A stretch of 64,000 nucleotides of DNA. Source: Arthrobacter sp. zg-Y769. Lineage in GTDB: Bacteria > Actinomycetota > Actinomycetes > Actinomycetales > Micrococcaceae. Position numbers and translations under genes: made by a program. This document shows positions 55,162-63,935 of this stretch, in pieces. Below the pieces are notes generated by a model, which saw only the letters and a program-made list of their open reading frames with translations, had not been told where the DNA came from and did no database searches. Position 1 is the first letter of the stretch. Each line of letters begins with the position of its first letter. The DNA lies in NCBI RefSeq assembly GCF_020907405.1, contig NZ_JAJJOE010000009.1:277876-341875 (forward strand). The letters are read 5' to 3'.

Positions 55162-55698
55162 ATGAACAAGATGACCAAGGGCGCACTGTCAATCGGCTTC
55201 GGCGCAGCACTCCTCCTCGGCGGCGGCGGCACCCTGGCAGTCTGGAACCAGACCGTAGACACCAATGCCGGCACCATCGCCGCCGGTGACCTGGGCCTGA
55301 CAGCCGGAACCGGAACCTGGACCTCCAACGGCACGCCGATCAAAGACATCAACAGCTACAAGATCGTTCCGGGCGAAACCCTCACCTACAGCCAGCCGCT
55401 CACCGTGGATCTGAAGGGCGACAAGATGCAGGCTAACGTCAAGGTGAACGCCGACGGCATCCTGACCGGCGACTTCATCACGAATGACCTCAAATTGATC
55501 GAGCCGCCGACCCTGACCAACAGCGCCGGCGCCGTCCTGCCGACCACCGTCCTGACCCCCACGAAGGATGAGAAGCCCCAGACTGTGACCGCTTCCGTCT
55601 CCTTCAAGTTCGACGCTTCGGCAAAGAGCAGCACCAATGCCACGGCGAACCTGAATAACGTCTCGTACACGCTGGAGCAGAAGCCGGTCACCAAGTAG
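55162..55698 (+). CDS. SipW-type secreted protein 1
   Basis: A 178-residue exported protein. The signal helix (~7-24) is followed by LAVWNQTVDTNAGTIAAGDL, the WN...GTI pattern seen in proteins cut by SipW-type signal peptidases. The mature part is beta-rich. ATG 55162 follows AAGGGGACACG. It is first in the SipW operon and could be a fibre or matrix subunit, as TasA is. That role is inferred. Confidence 0.8.
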   Translation: MNKMTKGALSIGFGAALLLGGGGTLAVWNQTVDTNAGTIAAGDLGLTAGTGTWTSNGTPIKDINSYKIVPGETLTYSQPLTVDLKGDKMQANVKVNADGILTGDFITNDLKLIEPPTLTNSAGAVLPTTVLTPTKDEKPQTVTASVSFKFDASAKSSTNATANLNNVSYTLEQKPVTK

Positions 55699-55729
55699 CA
55701 CCGGCTAACGCCACCTTGTTCCAACCCCT

Positions 55730-55763
55730 GGCTGTGCGCGGAGCGCATGCTCCGCGCACAGCC
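55730..55763. terminator. 15-bp perfect stem between SipW substrates
   Basis: A 15-base arm (55730-55744) pairs perfectly with 55749-55763, loop GCAT. It lies between SipW-type proteins 1 and 2 with no T tract. It may attenuate readthrough, giving more product 1 than downstream products. Confidence 0.6.
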
Positions 55764-55786
55764 TGTTCCCCCGAAGGCGGCATTTC

Positions 55787-56350
55787 ATGAAGAGCACACT
55801 GAAGGCAGCAGGCCTGATCCTCGCCGCTGTCGTGCTCGGCCTCCTGACCGTCCAGGGAACCTACGCACTATGGAATACCACGGCTCCCTCGAACGCCGGC
55901 ACAATCCAGGCAGCTGACTTCAGAATTCTGGTCAACGGGACGGAAATGACCTCTGGACCAATGACGATCCAGATCCCCGGGACCCTCGGTAAGGGCAAAA
56001 GCACGTACGCCCAGATAGCTGTTCAAAACTCGGTGAACGTAACTCAGGATTCGCCCTTAGCGCTCAAAGTGGATGCCCTGGTCTACGCGCCGGTGGGCGA
56101 TTTCGGCAGGAACCTTACCGCGAAAACCGCCGTCCTTCGGTCCGGCTATACGTGCGACACGATGCCGGCAAATTCATACGCCGCTGTTTCCGTCACCGCC
56201 GCCCACTCCGTGACTTTGCCTCGATTGGCCACACAGACAATCTGCATCCAGGCAAGCCTGAATGTGAATACCCCCGCCGCCCAGATGGGCAAAGAATTCA
56301 AGATCAACGCAAACCTCACCGTGGCGCAGGTTGCGCCAGCCGCTAAGTAG
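55787..56350 (+). CDS. SipW-type secreted protein 2
   Basis: A 187-residue relative of protein 1. A signal helix is followed by YALWNTTAPSNAGTIQAADF. A second hydrophobic patch and two cysteines (CDTM, TICIQ) are in the mature part. ATG 55787 is in the CATTTCATG region with a GGAGG-like GAAGGCGG upstream. It precedes the SipW-type peptidase by 15 bases. Confidence 0.78.
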   Translation: MKSTLKAAGLILAAVVLGLLTVQGTYALWNTTAPSNAGTIQAADFRILVNGTEMTSGPMTIQIPGTLGKGKSTYAQIAVQNSVNVTQDSPLALKVDALVYAPVGDFGRNLTAKTAVLRSGYTCDTMPANSYAAVSVTAAHSVTLPRLATQTICIQASLNVNTPAAQMGKEFKINANLTVAQVAPAAK

Positions 56351-56365
56351 TGGATAGGACAAACC

Positions 56366-57118
56366 ATGAGTGGTCGCAGGAAAGCAGAAGCCCCCGTCAG
56401 CCCCCTGGGCTTCCTCGGCACCGCCCTGAGCTATCTGGCCTTGTGCGTTGCAGCTTTGGCCGCCCTCGTGCTGGTGGTTATTCCTTTGGTGACCGGATCT
56501 CAGACCTATAGCGTCCTCACGAGTTCCATGGCCCCCAAGTACGCGCCGGGCACGTTCCTGGTGGTGAAGCCCGTGCCGTTCGATGAGCTGCGGGTGGGTG
56601 ATGTCATCACCTTCCAAATCGAGTCCGGCAGCTCCGCCGTCATCACGCACCGCATCACGGCCATCAGCCCGTCCCAAAGCGGCGAAACCACGTTTATTAC
56701 CAAGGGCGACAACAACGACGTCGAGGATGAATTGCCCGTCCGCGAGGTCCAGGTCCGCGGCAAGCTTTTCTACGCCGTTCCCTTCGTCGGTTTTGCCGCC
56801 AATGCCCTGGGTAACTCGGACCGCGGCGAGGCACTGCAGTGGGGCGCCGTTGCGCTCATGGGCTACGGGATCGTCTCCATGGTCCGCGGCGCGCTGGCCA
56901 AGAAACGCGGTGACGGGGAAACTCCGGAGTCCGATGCCGGCACCGATGATCCGGACAGCGACTCCACCGACGGTGAGACCGCTCGGACCGCTCACTTCAT
57001 TTTCCACCGCGAGGATCCGCTGGGCCATGACGACCCCGTCCTGGAAGAGTGCGAGCACTGCAACCACGACGCTGCGCATCCGCGCGACCGGAGCCACCGG
57101 AAGCCTGTAGCCGTCTAA
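56366..57118 (+). CDS. SipW-like (ER-type) signal peptidase I
   Basis: A 250-residue membrane peptidase. Two helices flank the catalytic region; S54 in SSMAP is the expected nucleophile, H95 in ITHRI replaces the general-base Lys of ordinary type I enzymes, and D115/D118 (KGDNND) complete the ER-type site. A charged, His-rich tail (~180-250) is unusual. It would mature the SipW-type proteins of this operon. Its TAA overlaps the next ATG by one base. Confidence 0.88.
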   Translation: MSGRRKAEAPVSPLGFLGTALSYLALCVAALAALVLVVIPLVTGSQTYSVLTSSMAPKYAPGTFLVVKPVPFDELRVGDVITFQIESGSSAVITHRITAISPSQSGETTFITKGDNNDVEDELPVREVQVRGKLFYAVPFVGFAANALGNSDRGEALQWGAVALMGYGIVSMVRGALAKKRGDGETPESDAGTDDPDSDSTDGETARTAHFIFHREDPLGHDDPVLEECEHCNHDAAHPRDRSHRKPVAV

Positions 57119-58089
57119 TGGGGTTTTCTCCACGGGCCAGACCCTGGCTCGCCTTCGGTGCGGTAGGCGGCGCCGCCGCGGCCATCACCTTCGCCGGTAT
57201 CCCGGCGGCCTCCGCAGCCGGCAGCTATCTCAGCTTCAGCTCCGACGGTGCGGGCTTCAGCCCCACTCTGGCCCAGCCGGTCTTTCGGGAGGAAGTTAAA
57301 CTTGTTCCCGGCGGAACAGCGGACGGCAGCCTTTGGGTACGCAACGACGGCGCCGAGGCAGCGTATCTGTCCGCCGGTGCCGTCAGCGCTGCGATTGACC
57401 CCGAGCTGGCCGGCCTGGTCAGCGTAAGCGGCACCGCCGGCACTGCCGGCGGCCCGCCGGTGTACCTCGGCGGCACCGGCGAATGCAGCGACCTTTACCG
57501 GGGATGGGAACTCGGGCCCGGCGCCGCCGTTCGGGTCCAGCTCACGGCCGGCCTGTCTGTTGACGCGCCCAACGCAACAATGAACCGCAGCGCCCGGTTC
57601 GACGTCGTTTTCTACCTGCAGTCCATGGACGCTGCCGGCACGGTACCCAGCGCCTGCGAGGCGCTCGGCAACAATGGCGAAACACCGCCGTCGGGTCCGG
57701 GGACCCCGGACGCCGGAGACGACGGAACCGGCAACGACGCCGGGGGCGACGGAACCGGCAACGACGCCGGGGAGGCTGGAAATGCCGGCCGGCCGGCAGC
57801 CCAGGCGGGGCCGGAAACAGCCCTGATCCTGAACCGGGAGGCTGACAGCGACGGCACGACGGTGCTCGCCGGGTTCCCCGCAGCTCCCGTTCCGGCGCAG
57901 GACCGGGATGCACGCGTCAACACCGCGGTTCCGCCGGCGGAGGCCGGACGCCTGGAAGCGTCTTCTCCGGCGTCGTTCGAAAGCACCGTCGAACCCATCA
58001 TCCGCTCGCTCTCCGGTACGCTCCTGATAGCACTGTCGGTGGCATTCTTCGCCGCCGCCGGATTCCGACTACGAAGCAGGAGCCGATGA
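57118..58089 (+). CDS. Secreted Ala/Gly-rich protein with C-terminal helix
   Basis: A 323-residue protein starting at ATG 57118 (TAATG with the peptidase). A signal peptide (~1-33, SAAGS cleavage) is followed by a beta-rich domain (~35-200), a Gly/Asp/Ala-rich linker (~210-270) and a C-terminal membrane helix with basic tail. No LPxTG/LAxTG motif is seen. Co-operonic with SipW, so it may belong to the same surface structure. Confidence 0.72.
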   Translation: MGFSPRARPWLAFGAVGGAAAAITFAGIPAASAAGSYLSFSSDGAGFSPTLAQPVFREEVKLVPGGTADGSLWVRNDGAEAAYLSAGAVSAAIDPELAGLVSVSGTAGTAGGPPVYLGGTGECSDLYRGWELGPGAAVRVQLTAGLSVDAPNATMNRSARFDVVFYLQSMDAAGTVPSACEALGNNGETPPSGPGTPDAGDDGTGNDAGGDGTGNDAGEAGNAGRPAAQAGPETALILNREADSDGTTVLAGFPAAPVPAQDRDARVNTAVPPAEAGRLEASSPASFESTVEPIIRSLSGTLLIALSVAFFAAAGFRLRSRSR

Positions 58090-58709
58090 GCAGGAAAACG
58101 CAGCAGGGGGCTGCGGAACGCTCCGACGCCGTACCCGGGACACGTCCCGGCCCGGTTACCCGGCTGCGTGCCCAGCCCGGATTCCGGGCAGCGGCGGTGG
58201 TCTTTGTGCTGACGGTGGTCCTGGGTGCAGGCGGTCCCGCCGCGTATGCGTTCTGGAGCCAGTCGACGGCCGTGACAATCACAGGGTCCACGGTGCCTCC
58301 GCTCACGCCTGTGCCCACAGGGGCCAGCTGCGTGAACGGATGGCTGACAGGGCGGATAGTCCTCCCGGCGATGAGGACGGCCGATCCCGAGGCAAGGTAC
58401 ATCCTGACGTTTACCTCGAAGCGGCTGAATGCTCCGATGTCCTACGCGCTCCCGCAGAGCATCGGTTCAGACGGGAGTGTCCAGCCGATCGAGATTGGCG
58501 GCCTGGTGGCTGCGCTCGGTTCTACCGAGGGCCAAAAGGTAGCCGTGAATGTGACCGTGAAAACCGCAATCCTCAAGTCTCCACGGGACACCGTCACCCG
58601 GGTAACAGCAGGGGACCTGTTGTTCCCTTCGAGCGAGGCCGCTCCACTGGCGATGAATTACAGCACGACCGAGAGGTATGAAGTTCCGTCGATGTTCTGC
58701 GCCAGATAG
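58086..58709 (+). CDS. SipW-type secreted protein 3
   Basis: A 207-residue protein overlapping the previous gene by ATGA. A long basic N-terminus (~1-33) precedes the signal helix and AYAFWSQSTAVTITGSTV, again a W after the helix as in the other two substrates. The mature part contains few cysteines and is beta-rich. It is the last gene of the SipW operon. Confidence 0.75.
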   Translation: MSRKTQQGAAERSDAVPGTRPGPVTRLRAQPGFRAAAVVFVLTVVLGAGGPAAYAFWSQSTAVTITGSTVPPLTPVPTGASCVNGWLTGRIVLPAMRTADPEARYILTFTSKRLNAPMSYALPQSIGSDGSVQPIEIGGLVAALGSTEGQKVAVNVTVKTAILKSPRDTVTRVTAGDLLFPSSEAAPLAMNYSTTERYEVPSMFCAR

Positions 58710-58715
58710 GGGTAG

Positions 58716-60083
58716 TCACCGCTCCTCCCGGTCCTCGTACACGTCCGGAATGCCGTCCTGGTCATCGTCTCGCCGGTCTTCGGCCTCGATCAGGCGGTAG
58801 CGGCGGTTCCGAGCGGTCAGCAGGGCTGAAGCCAGCAGCGCCGCCAACACGGAGGCCATGAGGATGCCGACCTTGGCGTCGTCGTTATGCAGGGTTCCGA
58901 CGTCGAAGCTCAGGTCGTTGACCAGCAGGGACACCGTGAAGCCAATGCCGCCGAGGATGCCGATTCCGGCCAGGTCCACCCAGCGCACATCCGGATCCAG
59001 CTTGGCCCGTGTCCCCGCGGTGACCGCCCAGGTGGTGAGCAGGATGCCGATCGGCTTGCCCACTACGAGGCCCAGGATGATCCCGAGAGCCACCGGGTCC
59101 GTGAGTGCGGCGCCTACGCCGCTGAAGCCGCCCAGGGCAACGCCGGCGGAAAAGAAGGCAAAGATCGGTACCGCAAAGCCGGTGGAGATAGGCCGGAACC
59201 GGTGCTCGAAGATTTCCGACAGGCCGGGCCGTTCCGGGCTGGCGGGCAGCTTGTTGCGCTCCGCGTCGCGGCGGAGCACGGGAACCGCGAAGCCCAGCAG
59301 TACCCCGGCCACGGTGGCGTGGACGCCGGAGGCATGCATCAATGCCCAAGTGGCGATACCGAGGGGCAGCAGGATGACCCAGGCGGCCCAGCCATGGGTA
59401 CCGAAGAAGCGGGGGACGCGCTGGACCAGCAGTGTGAACGCCGCGAGCGGCAGCAGCATCCAGAGCAGGTAGCTCAGGTGCACGTCTTCCGAGTAGAAGA
59501 AGGCAATGATGGCGATGGCGATCAGGTCATCCACCACGGCGAGGGTGAGCAGGAAAATCCGCAGCGCGCTGGGCAGGTGGGAACTGATGACAGCCAGGAC
59601 GGCGAGGGCAAAGGCGATGTCGGTGGCGGTGGGGATGGCCCAGCCGCGCAGGCCGTCCGAACCGGCAATCATGTTGACGGCTACGTAGATCAGGGCGGGG
59701 ACAATGACCCCGCCCACCGCGGCCGCAATCGGAACGATCGCCTGCTTTATGTCCCGCAGATCCCCGGCTATGAATTCCTTTTTCAGCTCGAGGCCGACCA
59801 GGAAGAAGAAGATGGCCAACAGTCCGTCGGCCGCCCAGGTGCCGATGCTGAGCTTGAGGTGCCACGGCTCGTAACCGAATTCAAAGTCGCGGACGGCAAA
59901 GTAAGTGTCTGCAGCCGGGGAATTTGCCCAGATTAATGCCGCCACCGTGGCAATTAGCAGGAGGATCCCGCCCACGGTTTCCTTGCGCAGGATCTCGCCG
60001 ATGCGGAGCGTTTCGCCGTAGCTGCCCCGGCCCAGGATGGTGCGGGGACCGTTTGGCTTGGGGGCGGTGGGATTAGAGGCCAT
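58716..60083 (-). CDS. nhaA: NhaA Na+/H+ antiporter
   Basis: A 455-residue antiporter with about 12 membrane helices, near the upper end of the family's length. Ion-coupling residues D155 (ATDIAFA) and D185/D186 (VVDDL) correspond to E. coli D133, D163 and D164. A charged C-terminal tail ([10 protein letters not shown]) is extra. ATG 60083. It exports Na+ at alkaline pH and is unrelated to the neighbouring secretion operon; it converges on it with a six-base gap. Confidence 0.95.
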   Translation of the reverse strand: MASNPTAPKPNGPRTILGRGSYGETLRIGEILRKETVGGILLLIATVAALIWANSPAADTYFAVRDFEFGYEPWHLKLSIGTWAADGLLAIFFFLVGLELKKEFIAGDLRDIKQAIVPIAAAVGGVIVPALIYVAVNMIAGSDGLRGWAIPTATDIAFALAVLAVISSHLPSALRIFLLTLAVVDDLIAIAIIAFFYSEDVHLSYLLWMLLPLAAFTLLVQRVPRFFGTHGWAAWVILLPLGIATWALMHASGVHATVAGVLLGFAVPVLRRDAERNKLPASPERPGLSEIFEHRFRPISTGFAVPIFAFFSAGVALGGFSGVGAALTDPVALGIILGLVVGKPIGILLTTWAVTAGTRAKLDPDVRWVDLAGIGILGGIGFTVSLLVNDLSFDVGTLHNDDAKVGILMASVLAALLASALLTARNRRYRLIEAEDRRDDDQDGIPDVYEDREER

Positions 60084-60208
60084 GAAGGATTTCCTATCGA
60101 ATTCGGGTACGGCAAAACCATTGCCGACCAGACTTCCCGGCGCACCGTGAATCAGTGTAACCGCTCACGACGGCGGTGCGTGAGCCACGCCGCGGAAGGG
60201 CAGCAAAT

Positions 60209-60235
60209 CGCCCCGGCAGGAAACCTGCCGGGGCG
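60209..60235. terminator. 12-bp perfect stem terminator
   Basis: CGCCCCGGCAGG (60209-60220) pairs perfectly with 60224-60235, loop AAA, followed by TTTTA on the plus strand. It terminates the minus-strand 60473-60252 unit and may also act on the plus strand. Confidence 0.75.
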
Positions 60236-60251
60236 TTTTACAAAGGGGAGT

Positions 60252-60473
60252 TCAGCCGAACAGGCCGCGGACGCCGATGACGAGGGTTGCGAGTCCGAGG
60301 ACCATGGCGGTGCTGATCTTCATCAGGTTCATGGTCATGTACCGGGTGGGTGCACCGTTGTCGTCGCGGGCCTGCGGGGACTTCAGTACGTCCCGCAGGT
60401 AGGGCGGCCAGACGAGGATGGCCCAGAGGCCGGCGAGAACCAGGACCAGGGCCAGGGGAGTGGAGAGGACCAT
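60252..60473 (-). CDS. SCO4848-like small membrane protein
   Basis: A 73-residue protein with two membrane helices. LAGLWAILVWPPYLRDVL and the length fit the actinobacterial SCO4848 family. Unknown function. It starts 3 bases after the DUF2505 gene stop, so the two form one unit. Confidence 0.6.
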   Translation of the reverse strand: MVLSTPLALVLVLAGLWAILVWPPYLRDVLKSPQARDDNGAPTRYMTMNLMKISTAMVLGLATLVIGVRGLFG

Positions 60474-60476
60474 GGG

Positions 60477-60980
60477 CTAGCCCTGCCGGCTTTCGATCCA
60501 CTTGCCGGCCTGGCCCGCCTGGATGGTCAGCGCCTTGCCGATCATCGGCTCTGCGGCCTTCGCGATCTTGTCACCCAGGAACGGGATGGTGGAGGCCACT
60601 TTCCCGTCTACATCGACACGGGTGCCTTCGGGGGTGCTCACCAGTCGCTGAACGGCGTTGACCTTCAGGGGCACCCCGCCCACGGAGAGTTCCACGTTGG
60701 CTTCCCGGGATCCGTCAGCGGCAGGTGCTGCCCACTGTTCCTTCTGGGTCACGGTCAGGGTGGCGCCTACGAACTTCTTCGCCATGTCCGGCAGGCGGTC
60801 CGTCGGCATGGTCCGCACAGCGGTAAGGACAAATGCTCCGGCCGTGTCCCCGTCCACGGAAGCGGACACCAGGGAGCCGCCGACGTGTTCGCTCATGCTG
60901 CGCAGGAAACCTTCGTCAGCGAAGGTGTCCGTCACGGTGCGTACGTCGTAGGGCAGGATGGTTGATGCGTTCAGGGCCAT
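60477..60980 (-). CDS. DUF2505 family protein
   Basis: A 167-residue protein resembling the DUF2505/START-like fold of actinobacteria: an N-terminal YDVRTVTDTFAD segment, beta strands, and a C-terminal helix (AKAAEPMIGKALTIQAGQ). ATG 60980 has GGAGGACCT upstream; the longer frame to 61043 is not needed. Role unknown, possibly ligand binding. Confidence 0.72.
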   Translation of the reverse strand: MALNASTILPYDVRTVTDTFADEGFLRSMSEHVGGSLVSASVDGDTAGAFVLTAVRTMPTDRLPDMAKKFVGATLTVTQKEQWAAPAADGSREANVELSVGGVPLKVNAVQRLVSTPEGTRVDVDGKVASTIPFLGDKIAKAAEPMIGKALTIQAGQAGKWIESRQG

Positions 60981-61106
60981 AGGTCCTCCGTAGGATGGGC
61001 GGAATGCCGGAATCCGCGGGCCTGCAGCCCGCCAACCGGCCAACCCTCATCCTAAACCGCCCCGGCAGCTGCCCTGAAACTGCCCGCCCGGGGAGGCTCG
61101 GCCCCG

Positions 61107-61778
61107 CTACGGCTCAAGGTTGATGCAGCCCACCGGGTCCCCTGCCGCGCCGCCCTGTCCTGCATCGAGGAGAAGGAGGGACTCGGCGTCGTCGTCCGGC
61201 AGCGTCCACGGCACCGTGGTGCTCGCGGTGGCATTGCCCGCGGCGTCAGTGGTGAAGTCCAGGCTGAGGCCGCCCTGGCTGTTCCGGTATTCCCCGCCGG
61301 CGTCCGCTGGATCCGCTCCGCAGCCGTCCTCGTGCAGCCTTGCGCTGTACGTCGTGTTGGCGGCGAAGCTCTGCGCCTCCAGTTGCACGGTGGTGTCGTC
61401 CGGGCTTTCCTCGATGGTCACGATGGCCACGGACTCGTCGGGGATCAGTGCCGTGTTGTAGGTGGTGGCGACGGCGTCGTCGCAGTAAGGCCCGAACGTC
61501 CCCTCGAGGATGCCGCCCGGCGTAGGGGACGCAGTGAATTTTCCACACCGGTCGGGGTTGACGGTGCGGCCCGGAATGCCTGCGGCCTGGCAGTTCTCTT
61601 CCCCCGGGCTGTTGCGGGAGACCGTGGTGCATGACGAGCCGCTGGAAGCGGAGGAAGTCCCCGAAGGGCTTGGTGGTGTGTCGTTGTAGCCGTCGCCTTC
61701 GTTGTTGCCGGCGCATCCGGCGATCGAAAGGGCGAGTACCGCGAAACCGGTGGCCCATAAGTGCGCGTTGCGTGCCAT
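61107..61778 (-). CDS. Lipoprotein with degenerate SodC-like fold
   Basis: A 223-residue lipoprotein. The lipobox LSIAGC gives lipidated C22. A Ser/Thr/Pro spacer is followed by a beta-rich domain whose RLHEDGCGADPADAGGEY region resembles Cu/Zn superoxide dismutase spacing, but only one His is present where SodC needs several. It is therefore unlikely to bind the usual metals. ATG 61778 follows AAGGATTGCCCC. Confidence 0.6.
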   Translation of the reverse strand: MARNAHLWATGFAVLALSIAGCAGNNEGDGYNDTPPSPSGTSSASSGSSCTTVSRNSPGEENCQAAGIPGRTVNPDRCGKFTASPTPGGILEGTFGPYCDDAVATTYNTALIPDESVAIVTIEESPDDTTVQLEAQSFAANTTYSARLHEDGCGADPADAGGEYRNSQGGLSLDFTTDAAGNATASTTVPWTLPDDDAESLLLLDAGQGGAAGDPVGCINLEP

Positions 61779-62116
61779 GGGGCAATCCTTACGTTGTCGA
61801 AAGGCGAATCCGGCGAAGGGAAACGGCTCTTGCTTATGCCCGTGCCCTTCCAGCGTCGCAGGCACCCCGGCGAAAAACCAGATCCCTTGGGGCTGGCCGG
61901 GGACGCGGGACCGGACCGAGCAAAACGCCCCACAATAACTTGCCGAACCGCAGCACAACAGAGTGGAGCCCGTTTCCGGCAACTGACCCCTCCCGAACAG
62001 GTCGTCCTGCGCTTACGCCCGCACTGCCCATGGGGTACGTTCTGCGGCACGGTGCCGCCTGCAGGGCGGGTACCGGACCATCACAGGCACTCACGGGGGA
62101 CTCACTTAGGGGAATG
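61779..62116. other. Divergent region, lipoprotein / M28 peptidase
   Basis: 338 bases between two divergent genes, with no supported gene of its own. A longer plus-strand frame from 61631 would be antisense to the lipoprotein gene and is discounted. No clear promoter motif was recognised. Confidence 0.5.
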
Positions 62117-63868
62117 ATGAACAGGAACAGAACTTTGCGTACGACGGCGCTCGCGGCGGCGGTCTTCCTGACCGTGGCCGGGGGAGCGCCGGCAGTTGCA
62201 GCCGACCACGGCAAAGGTTCCGCGGCCGGGGAGCAAAACGCCCACGACTCCGGGCCCGGGAAGGGGAGTCCCGGGAAGGGCACTCCGGGCAAAGAGCAGC
62301 CCGGCAAGGGCGACCCGGGGAAAGGGCATCCCGGGAAGGGCGACCCCGGCAAAGGGCAGCCTGGGAAGGGCGACCCGGGGAAAGGGCATCCCGGGAAAGG
62401 GAATCCGGGCAAAGGGCATGGCAAGCCGGACGAGAGCGAAAAGCTGCGGCAGAAGGTGACCGTCAAGAACGTACTCCGGCACCTGGACGCATTGCAGGCC
62501 GCCGCAGACGCAAACGGCGGAAACCGTGCCTCAGGCACTCCGGGCTACGAAGCCTCCGGCCGCTACATCGAGCAGCAGCTGCGCCGGGCCGGCTACACGC
62601 CGGTGCGGCAGGCCTTCTCCTACGACCAGTTCGAGCTGACGGGTGAAGCCTTCGAACAGGTTTCCCCCACCGCGCAGACCTACGTCGCAGGAACCGATTT
62701 CACCACCATGAGCTACTCGGGGACGGGCGACGTCACGGCCGCGCTGACCCCGGTGGACATTAACCTTGCCGGGGCCCGCGTGTCGACCAGCGGCTGCGAG
62801 CCGGCGGATTTCGCCGGTTTCACGGCCGGGAACATCGCGTTGCTGCAGCGCGGCACCTGTAGCTTTGAAATCAAGGTGGACAACGCTGCCGCCGCCGGAG
62901 CATCCGCTGCCGTCATCTTCAACCAGGGCAACGACATGCCCGGGGATGACCGCTCCGGCCTGCTGAACGGCACCGTGGGCGCCGAGCTTTCGGCCATTCC
63001 CGCCGTCGGCACCACTTTCGCCCTCGGCGAGGCGCTCGCCGGCACTCCGGGGGTGGTCGTACGGGTCTCCGTGGAATCCGCAGTGCGTACCGTCAACTCC
63101 TTCAACATCCTGGCCGATACCCGCACCGGCGACCCCAGCCGAACCGTCGTGGTGGGCGCCCACCTGGACTCGGTTCCCGAGGGGCCGGGCATCAATGACA
63201 ACGGCAGCGGCTCGGCGGCCACACTCGAAAGCGCCGTCCAGCTGGCCAAGGAGGCACCGAAGGGCGGCCTGGAGAACCGCGTCCGGTTCGCGTTCTGGGG
63301 CGGTGAGGAGGACGGACTGGTCGGCTCGGAATACTATGTGGATTCCCTGGACGAGGCAGGGCTGGCCGGAACCCTGCTGAACCTGAACTTTGACATGGTG
63401 GGCTCTCCCAACTTCGGCCGGTTCATCTACGACGGCGACGGCGACGCCCTCGGTTTGACCGGACCTCCCGGGTCCGACGTCATCGAGGAGGTCTTCGAGG
63501 AGTACTTTGCCTCCGAGGGGCTGACCAGTGCTCCCACCGAGTTCAGCGGCCGTTCCGACTACGCCGGCTTTATTGCCAACAGGATTCCGGCCGGCGGGCT
63601 GTTCACGGGTGCCGAAGGCCTGAAGACGCCGGAGGAAGCAGCGCTCTTCGGCGGGACGGCGGGTGTTGCTTATGATGCCTGCTACCACGCCGAATGCGAC
63701 GATATTAACAACATCAACCGCACCGTGCTGGACCAGATGTCGGACGCCGTGGCCCACTCCGTGATCACGTTCGCCCTGACCGAGGAAGCGCTGCGCGGCG
63801 ACGGCACCCAAGGTGCCCGGTCCCTGCCTGCCGACTATGACTACCGCGGGCACCAGCTGCGGAAGTAG
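62117..63868 (+). CDS. Secreted PA-domain M28 zinc aminopeptidase
   Basis: A 583-residue exported peptidase. A signal peptide (~1-30) precedes a Gly/Lys/Pro repeat region (~46-110), a PA domain (LLQRGTCSFEIKVDNAAAAG) and an M28 catalytic domain. Metal ligands are seen in GAHLDS, NDNGSG, the GGEEDG catalytic Glu pair, NFDMVGS and YHAECDD. It releases N-terminal residues from peptides outside the cell. ATG 62117 follows AGGGGAATG; 62114 is the next choice. The basic repeat region may bind the cell wall. Confidence 0.9.
   Translation: MNRNRTLRTTALAAAVFLTVAGGAPAVAADHGKGSAAGEQNAHDSGPGKGSPGKGTPGKEQPGKGDPGKGHPGKGDPGKGQPGKGDPGKGHPGKGNPGKGHGKPDESEKLRQKVTVKNVLRHLDALQAAADANGGNRASGTPGYEASGRYIEQQLRRAGYTPVRQAFSYDQFELTGEAFEQVSPTAQTYVAGTDFTTMSYSGTGDVTAALTPVDINLAGARVSTSGCEPADFAGFTAGNIALLQRGTCSFEIKVDNAAAAGASAAVIFNQGNDMPGDDRSGLLNGTVGAELSAIPAVGTTFALGEALAGTPGVVVRVSVESAVRTVNSFNILADTRTGDPSRTVVVGAHLDSVPEGPGINDNGSGSAATLESAVQLAKEAPKGGLENRVRFAFWGGEEDGLVGSEYYVDSLDEAGLAGTLLNLNFDMVGSPNFGRFIYDGDGDALGLTGPPGSDVIEEVFEEYFASEGLTSAPTEFSGRSDYAGFIANRIPAGGLFTGAEGLKTPEEAALFGGTAGVAYDACYHAECDDINNINRTVLDQMSDAVAHSVITFALTEEALRGDGTQGARSLPADYDYRGHQLRK
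62251..62420 (+). repeat. In-frame PGKG-x repeat array
   Basis: About eleven tandem copies of a ~15-base unit encoding PGKG plus one variable residue, with a larger ~60-base period visible around 62308-62400. It lies inside the M28 peptidase gene and is likely to vary in copy number by slippage. Confidence 0.85.
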
Positions 63869-63882
63869 GCGGCGTTAGCAGC

Positions 63883-63901
63883 ACAGCACAGCACAGCACA
63901 T
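63883..63901. repeat. CAGCA-type microsatellite
   Basis: About four tandem copies of CAGCA just after the peptidase stop, in a stretch with no gene. Confidence 0.7.
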
Positions 63902-63935
63902 CCGCGCCGGGCGGGGCCCGGGGCAACAGAAAAGC

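Noticed and set aside
58887..59936. 349-codon plus-strand frame opposite nhaA
   Set aside because: nhaA has all catalytic residues; the opposite frame shows no domain.
62251..62420. Repeat array as a CRISPR
   Set aside because: Units are short, contiguous and in frame with a signal-peptide protein; there are no unique spacers or cas genes.
62531..63853. 440-codon minus-strand frame opposite the M28 peptidase
   Set aside because: The peptidase has intact metal ligands; the opposite frame is a shadow.
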